NCBI GenBank assembly: GCA_034520625.1
Contig: JAXHNI010000004.1
Span: 186,001-250,000 of the forward strand
Origin: JAANXG01 sp034520625
GTDB taxonomy: Bacteria > Pseudomonadota > Gammaproteobacteria > Arenicellales > JAANXG01
Length of the DNA: 64,000 nucleotides
Direction: 5' to 3'
The notes under the pieces were generated by a model that was not told where the DNA came from, searched no databases, and saw only the letters and a program-made list of their open reading frames with translations. The position numbers and the translations under genes were made by a program. This document shows, piece by piece, positions 60,096 to 64,000 of this stretch (positions are counted from its first letter, which is position 1; each line of letters opens with the position of its first letter).

Positions 60096-60515
60096 ATGAA
60101 GCATCTGATCCTCGTTCTGTGCCTGATCGCCGGTGCGGCCTCGGCGCAGATTTATACCTGGACCGACGAGTCGGGTCAGGTGCATTTCAGCGACGTTCCG
60201 GACCTTGCGTACGATACCGAAGCGGTAACAGTGGAAATCAACGGCTACCAGAACGTCACTCACTCGGACACCGATGCGGCGACACCCCCGGGCAGAGTGG
60301 TCATGTATGCCACGAGCTGGTGTCCCTATTGCAGAAAGGCGAGAAACTACTTCAGGGACAACGGAATCCCCTTTACGGAGTACGACATCGAGAAGAATGC
60401 CCGGGCGCGCCGGGAGTACGACGCGCTTGGCGCAAGAGGGGTACCGGTGATCCTGGTGGGAAAAAATAGAATGAACGGCTTCAGTGCCGCGGGATTCGAG
60501 AAACTCTACAGATGA
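60096..60515 (+). CDS. Exported DUF4124-glutaredoxin fusion protein
   Basis: A 139-residue protein with a signal peptide (MKHLILVLCLIAGAASA), a DUF4124 module (QIYTWTDESGQVHFSDVP, residues 18-35) and a glutaredoxin domain. The glutaredoxin site is ATSWCPYCRKARNYF (near 72-86), and the cis-proline is in GVPVILVGKNRMNGF. A glutaredoxin fold outside the cytoplasm is unusual, since glutathione-driven systems are mostly cytoplasmic. The gene at 60544 follows closely. Start ATG 60096, with an AGGGA site; GTG 60093 is also possible. Confidence 0.88.
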   Translation: MKHLILVLCLIAGAASAQIYTWTDESGQVHFSDVPDLAYDTEAVTVEINGYQNVTHSDTDAATPPGRVVMYATSWCPYCRKARNYFRDNGIPFTEYDIEKNARARREYDALGARGVPVILVGKNRMNGFSAAGFEKLYR

Positions 60516-60543
60516 AGGCACGCAGCACCGGGGAGATGATCTT

Positions 60544-61092
60544 GTGAGCGAGGAGCATTTCGAAACCTTCGACCGGAATGGCGCGCCCACCGGGCTCGTG
60601 CCGCGGTCCCGGGTGCACCGGGAGGGCCTGTGGCATCGCGCCGCCAATATCTTCCTGTTCCGCCCCGACGGCCAACTACTGCTGCAGCGCCGTCATCCGG
60701 GCAAGGACGTATGGCCCGGGGCCTGGGACCTGAGCGTGGCCGAGCATCTCAAGCCGGGGGAGACGTACCTCGAGGCGGCCCTGCGGGGGCTTCGTGAAGA
60801 GCTCGGTGTCGTCGATGTCTCCCTCGAGCCGTTGGGCGGCGTCGTGGCGTCCCGGATTGTGGACCAGCATGCCGGCGTCCACGATTGTGAGCTGCAACAG
60901 GCATACCGGCTGGTGTTCGAAGGTGCCGTGTCGCCGGACCCGGAGGAAGTGACGGCAACGGCCGAGTTCACCCTCGAGGAGCTGGCGAGGGCGTTCGTCC
61001 GGCGGCCGGGAGACTTCACGCCCTGGTTTCGCGAATCCGTGGAACGGCTCGACCTGTTCAGTGCCCGGACCACAGGTGAGCCACGACCGTAG
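60544..61092 (+). CDS. Nudix hydrolase, IPP-isomerase-like group
   Basis: A 182-residue Nudix-family protein. It begins EEHFETFDRNGAPTGLVPRS, followed by HRAANIFLFRPDGQLLLQRR and the Nudix box GETYLEAALRGLREELGVVD (GX5EX7REXXEELGV, with LREELG). This type (COG1443/YfcD-like) includes isopentenyl-diphosphate isomerase relatives and phosphatases of unknown substrate. The start is GTG 60544, with GGGGAGATGATC upstream. It follows the exported glutaredoxin gene by 28 nt. Confidence 0.85.
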   Translation: MSEEHFETFDRNGAPTGLVPRSRVHREGLWHRAANIFLFRPDGQLLLQRRHPGKDVWPGAWDLSVAEHLKPGETYLEAALRGLREELGVVDVSLEPLGGVVASRIVDQHAGVHDCELQQAYRLVFEGAVSPDPEEVTATAEFTLEELARAFVRRPGDFTPWFRESVERLDLFSARTTGEPRP

Positions 61093-61108
61093 AATCGGAG
61101 CCTATAAG

Positions 61109-61804
61109 TTGACTCGTCGTCGGCAGTGCCAACCGGCTCGCAGCGAGAGCGGCCGCTCCGCGGCCGGCTGCTGTGACACCGACGCGCCGCTGATGCTGCT
61201 GCGCGGCCGGCAGACCGGGACGCTGTACGGTGTCCTGGGCATCAATGCAGTGATGTTCGTGGTGATATCGGCGGCGGCCCTGTACAGCATGTCCTCTGCG
61301 CTGCTGTCCGATGCCCTGGACAATCTCGGTGACGCCCTCACCTATGGGCTGAGCCTGTATGCGGTGTCTCGAAGCGGTGAGGTCAAGGCCCGGATCGCCA
61401 TTTTCAAGGGCGGGCTGATTTTCCTGGCGGCCTGCGGCGTGGGAGCACAGATCATCTATAAGCTGTTCGTGCCGGTCGTCCCGGTGTTCGAGATCATGGG
61501 GACGTTCGCCGTCCTGGCCCTGGTGGCGAACTCACTCTGCCTGCTTCTCCTTTTTCGCCACCGGAACGACGACATCAATATGAGCTCGGTCTGGGAATGC
61601 TCCCGCAACGACGTGGTGTCGAATGTCTCGGTAATCGTCGCCGCGGGCGCTGTATGGCTGACCAGTTCGGGCTGGCCGGATCTGGCCGTCGCCCTGTGCC
61701 TGTTGGCTTTTCTGATGCGCTCGGCGCTCGGCGTGATCCGCAGCGGTCTGCAAGAACTGCACGCTGAGACCGCATCCGACCACGAACCCCGGGGGAAAGT
61801 GTAA
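61109..61804 (+). CDS. Cation diffusion facilitator-type transporter
   Basis: A 231-residue membrane protein with five or six helices. It starts with a Cys-containing segment (SAAGCCDTDAPL), then GVLGINAVMFVVISAAALYS and the metal-site helix LLSDALDNLGDALTYGLSLY (DxxxD). A second site may be in SVWECSRNDVVSNVSVIVAA. There is no C-terminal cytoplasmic domain. It probably exports a divalent metal. TTG 61109 is chosen because GGAG lies 8 nt upstream; ATG 61193 would remove the CC segment. Confidence 0.8.
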   Translation: MTRRRQCQPARSESGRSAAGCCDTDAPLMLLRGRQTGTLYGVLGINAVMFVVISAAALYSMSSALLSDALDNLGDALTYGLSLYAVSRSGEVKARIAIFKGGLIFLAACGVGAQIIYKLFVPVVPVFEIMGTFAVLALVANSLCLLLLFRHRNDDINMSSVWECSRNDVVSNVSVIVAAGAVWLTSSGWPDLAVALCLLAFLMRSALGVIRSGLQELHAETASDHEPRGKV

Positions 61805-61815
61805 AATATGCAGGC

Positions 61816-62094
61816 ATGAGTGAACGGAAAAAGAAGCAGTACCTGGATCAGCATCCGGATCTCGTGCATTCGGAGGACATGAAGGTGACCTCCCACGTAC
61901 AGCGCAAGGACGGGGAGTGGGTCATCAATACCATCATGATCGACGGATACGAAGTGCCTTTTCGGTACAAGCGCAAGAAGCAGTACAAGAATCTCGAGGG
62001 CGCGCGGGTGAATATGACCTACTACCCGTGCACCGAATCGGTGGCGGGGGTCGATTTCGAGGTGATGAACGTCGTGCGCATAACGGTCGCCTGA
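61816..62094 (+). CDS. Conserved-looking hypothetical protein, 92 residues
   Basis: A small, charged, soluble protein beginning MSERKKKQYLDQHPDLVHSE. A likely beta-rich domain follows: WVINTIMIDGYEVPFRYKRK, KNLEGARVNMTYYPCTESVA, VMNVVRITVA. I recognise it only as resembling small gammaproteobacterial hypothetical proteins; no function is known. It is 11 nt after the CDF gene, so the two are probably cotranscribed. Codon use is normal. Confidence 0.75.
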   Translation: MSERKKKQYLDQHPDLVHSEDMKVTSHVQRKDGEWVINTIMIDGYEVPFRYKRKKQYKNLEGARVNMTYYPCTESVAGVDFEVMNVVRITVA

Positions 62095-62235
62095 CCGTTC
62101 CCGGCCCGGGGTTCTGGCGACACCTCATATCGGGGCTTCAGGAGCAACCGGGCTGCTACGGGATTCAGCGCAACACCAGCGGCATCCCCTGGACGCCGGC
62201 ATTGCTCCGGTTCGACGGCCTGCATGACCGGAAGG

Positions 62236-62384
62236 GCCGGGGCCGGGGGCTGTCCCCCAGGGCTGTCGAAAACAGGATGTGTGAGCCAGAGCGTACAGAG
62301 AAGTATTCCATCCTTCGGTCCGCAAACGGCACTTCCCTGTGCCGCTCCTCACAGCGGCCCTGGGGGACAGCCCCCGGCACCGGC
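62236..62384 (-). repeat. Inverted-repeat element, copy E
   Basis: The 149-nt copy has the same orientation as copy B. The arms (62236-62263 and 62357-62384) carry GGGGGCTGTCCCCC against GGGGGACAGCCCCC, one base pair different from copies A and B, with a single mismatch in 28. The flanking stretches 62095-62235 and 62385-62540 contain no recognised gene. Confidence 0.9.
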
Positions 62385-62540
62385 TCCGTTTTCCCTCGGC
62401 GATTCCGAAATCGGACCGCGGGGCGCCCTGGCGCCCGATGGCTTACGAATTTCCTGAAAGCCGCAGCATCCATGGCGGCATACACCAAAGTCGTTTCCGT
62501 TCAGACCCGGTGCACTCCGCCGCTGGAATCGCTCTATCGG

Positions 62541-62981
62541 CTATCGCACCGTAATGCAGGTGCAGGGCGCCATGTTCGTGACCTTGTGGGAAACGCTGCC
62601 CACCAGCAGGCCGGCCAGGTCGCTCAGGCCGCGGCTCCCCATGACGATCATGTCGGCATGGGTTTCCTTGGCGCTTTCCACGATCCGGTGTGCCGGACTG
62701 CCTTCCTCAACTTCCGTGGTGATTTCGCTGATGCCGCAATTCGTGGCGTACTCCCTGGCGAACTCCAGCTCCCTGGAGCCGGCCTGCTTCAACTCGTCCG
62801 GAGACGTACGCAGTGTGATGGCCGAGCCGCCCAGTGCCATGGTGTGCTCCCGAATGGGCGATTGCGTGATGTGAATGAGATGAACTGCCGCGCCGTACTT
62901 GCTCGCGAGATCACAGCCGAGATGCAGCGCCTTTTTCGAGTGCTGGGAACCGTCTACCGGGATAAGTATCTGGGATATCAT
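62541..62981 (-). CDS. Universal stress protein (UspA family)
   Basis: A 146-residue Usp-domain protein. It starts ISQILIPVDGSQHSKKALHL and has the ATP-binding GSRGLSDLAGLLVGSVSHKV (G-2x-G-9x-G-S) near residue 118, with the C-terminal CTCITVR strand. Such proteins bind ATP and act in stress resistance. The ATG at 62981 has no close strong ribosome site. It is divergent from the partial gene at 63264. Confidence 0.92.
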   Translation of the reverse strand: MISQILIPVDGSQHSKKALHLGCDLASKYGAAVHLIHITQSPIREHTMALGGSAITLRTSPDELKQAGSRELEFAREYATNCGISEITTEVEEGSPAHRIVESAKETHADMIVMGSRGLSDLAGLLVGSVSHKVTNMAPCTCITVR

Positions 62982-63263
62982 GGTTTACCTTCGGGTAAAT
63001 TCGTGTGCATTTGCTTATCAACGTCCATCCCTTGACATGGGTGCCCGCGGCCGCCAGTTCAACCCGTCAGCTCCGGACTGGGGCGCTCACGGGGCGCGCC
63101 TGGCCGGAGCCGCCCCCCGGCCCAGCGCCTGCGGCGTGCCCACGGCCGCTTCCCGGGGCAGGGGAGCCATGCCGCAGTTGGTGCATGGGAAGCGGAGTCG
63201 GTCTGTCGTTCGGTCCCGATGCGCTGGTGCCGGCCGCGGCCGGTTCGGTTACCATGCCGCCCC
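62982..63263. other. Divergent intergenic region
   Basis: About 280 nt. The A/T-richer portion 62982-63040 (atggtttaccttcgggtaaattcg) probably holds the stress-protein promoter. A short inverted repeat, TTTACC/GGTAAA, is present at 62984-62998. The rest is GC-rich with no recognised gene. Confidence 0.35.
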
Positions 63264-64000
63264 ATGGCCGGAAAGCTCATGACGGTATTCGGTGGTACCG
63301 GCTTTCTGGGCCGCCATGTAGTTCGAGCGGGACTGGCGGCCGGCTGGGACGTCCGGATCGCCGCCCGTGCTCCCCGCCCGGAGTCGGTCGATGTAGATCC
63401 CGTTAAGGTGGAACGGTTCGCGGTCGACATACGGAATCCCGAGGCGGTGGCTGCGGCGGTCCATGGCGCGACGGCCGTCGTCAACGCGGTATCGCTCTAC
63501 GTGGAGAACCGCCACTCCTCCTTCGAGTCGATCCACGTCCTCGGCGCGGGCCATGTCGCCCGGGCGGCCAGTCGGGTATCGGCCCGGCTCATCCATGTAT
63601 CCGGTATCGGCGTCGATCACCGTTTGCGGTCTTCCTACATCCGCGCCCGGGCGCTGGGTGAGGAACGGGTCCGGGATGTGTATCCGGACAGCGTGATCCT
63701 GAGACCCAGTGCCTTGTTCGGCTCCGGTGATGCGCTGTTGTCCACCATGACCGGGTTGGTCGAGCGGCTGCCGGTGATTCCGCTGTTCGGCACGGGTGAC
63801 AGCCGGATCCAGCCGGCGGCGGTGAATGACGTCTCCCGGGCGGTGTTGGCCGCCCTGGCACGGCCGGATGCGCGGGCCGGGACGTACGAGCTCGGCGGGC
63901 CGGTGGTATACACCTATCGGCAGCTGTTCGAAGGCATCGCCGCGCGCCTGGAACGCCGGCGATGGTTCATTCCCGTGCCCTACTTGCTGTGGAACCTCGC
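63264..64000 (+). CDS. NAD(P)-binding SDR protein, NDUFA9-like (3' end outside window)
   Basis: About 245 residues are visible. The Rossmann motif is LMTVFGGTGFLGRHVVRAGL (near residues 5-24). It is followed by VAAAVHGATAVVNAVSLYVE, LIHVSGIGVDHRLRSSYIRA and YPDSVILRPSALFGSGDALL. This is the complex I NDUFA9-subunit/atypical SDR group, in which bacterial members often bind NADPH. ATG 63264 or 63279 may be the start. The end lies beyond the window. Confidence 0.85.
   Translation, partial: MAGKLMTVFGGTGFLGRHVVRAGLAAGWDVRIAARAPRPESVDVDPVKVERFAVDIRNPEAVAAAVHGATAVVNAVSLYVENRHSSFESIHVLGAGHVARAASRVSARLIHVSGIGVDHRLRSSYIRARALGEERVRDVYPDSVILRPSALFGSGDALLSTMTGLVERLPVIPLFGTGDSRIQPAAVNDVSRAVLAALARPDARAGTYELGGPVVYTYRQLFEGIAARLERRRWFIPVPYLLWNL

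Noticed and set aside
1..64000. CRISPR array, tRNA or rRNA genes
   Set aside because: No regularly spaced direct repeats, no cloverleaf with conserved tRNA bases and no rRNA-like sequence were noticed; a tRNAscan or Infernal run would be decisive.

Overview
The window is a high-GC gammaproteobacterial chromosome segment, densely packed with many stop/start overlaps. Several features point to a halophilic or halotolerant organism, perhaps close to the Ectothiorhodospiraceae/Chromatiales. These are a glycine-to-betaine methylation operon (a fused glycine/sarcosine plus dimethylglycine methyltransferase, followed by its own SAM synthetase), a strongly acidic omega-subunit tail, and the core gene order recG-ubiA, rpoZ-spoT, gmk-yicC-rph-rdgB. 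The taxonomic placement is inference.

Layout. 1-7.3 kb: the start of a CtaG-type oxidase assembly gene, a long structured leader, the betaine operon, an MFS permease, an MDR oxidoreductase, and two truncated genes (SGNH hydrolase, GST) beside the first copy of a 150-bp repeat. 7.5-10.6 kb: the AmmeMemoRadiSam genes amrS/amrB/amrA and a small orphan gene under a promoter with a Fur-box-like palindrome. 10.6-29.8 kb: housekeeping genes (ParA-like ATPase, ubiA, recG, ridA, spoT, rpoZ, gmk, yicC, a Ser/Thr kinase-phosphatase pair, rph, rdgB, gpmI, Nudix enzymes, an SDR, a thioredoxin-like protein, rarA, an outer-membrane barrel). 30.3-37.8 kb: beta-carbonic anhydrase, fetAB, an OmpA-like protein, selO, a diguanylate cyclase and an exported lysozyme-like lipoprotein.

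38-46.1 kb is a worn accessory region. It holds a REP-like pair, possible pseudoknot-forming repeats, a frameshifted membrane-protein gene, remnants of avtA, purN, an IS91-type transposase, a histidine-kinase ATPase domain and an OrfA-type transposase, and a truncated, inverted sulfotransferase copy. Among these lie intact genes for a methyltransferase, a DUF3108 protein, a polytopic membrane protein, a PLD-like enzyme and a sulfotransferase.

46.2-64 kb: an MDR dehydrogenase with threonine aldolase, an S8 protease carrying an extra HExxH motif, DMT permeases around an NfeD-like protein, a trimethylamine/dimethylglycine-dehydrogenase-like flavoprotein, a homocysteine methyltransferase-like protein, an amidase, a manganese-exporter-like gene behind a probable yybP-ykoY riboswitch, redox and Nudix proteins, a CDF transporter, a universal stress protein and an NDUFA9-like protein cut by the window end.

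The most unusual pattern is a five-copy inverted-repeat element (about 7.3, 14.9, 50.4, 57.6 and 62.3 kb). Its terminal arms differ between copies, yet mostly stay complementary within each copy. No CRISPR array, rRNA gene or convincing tRNA was seen.
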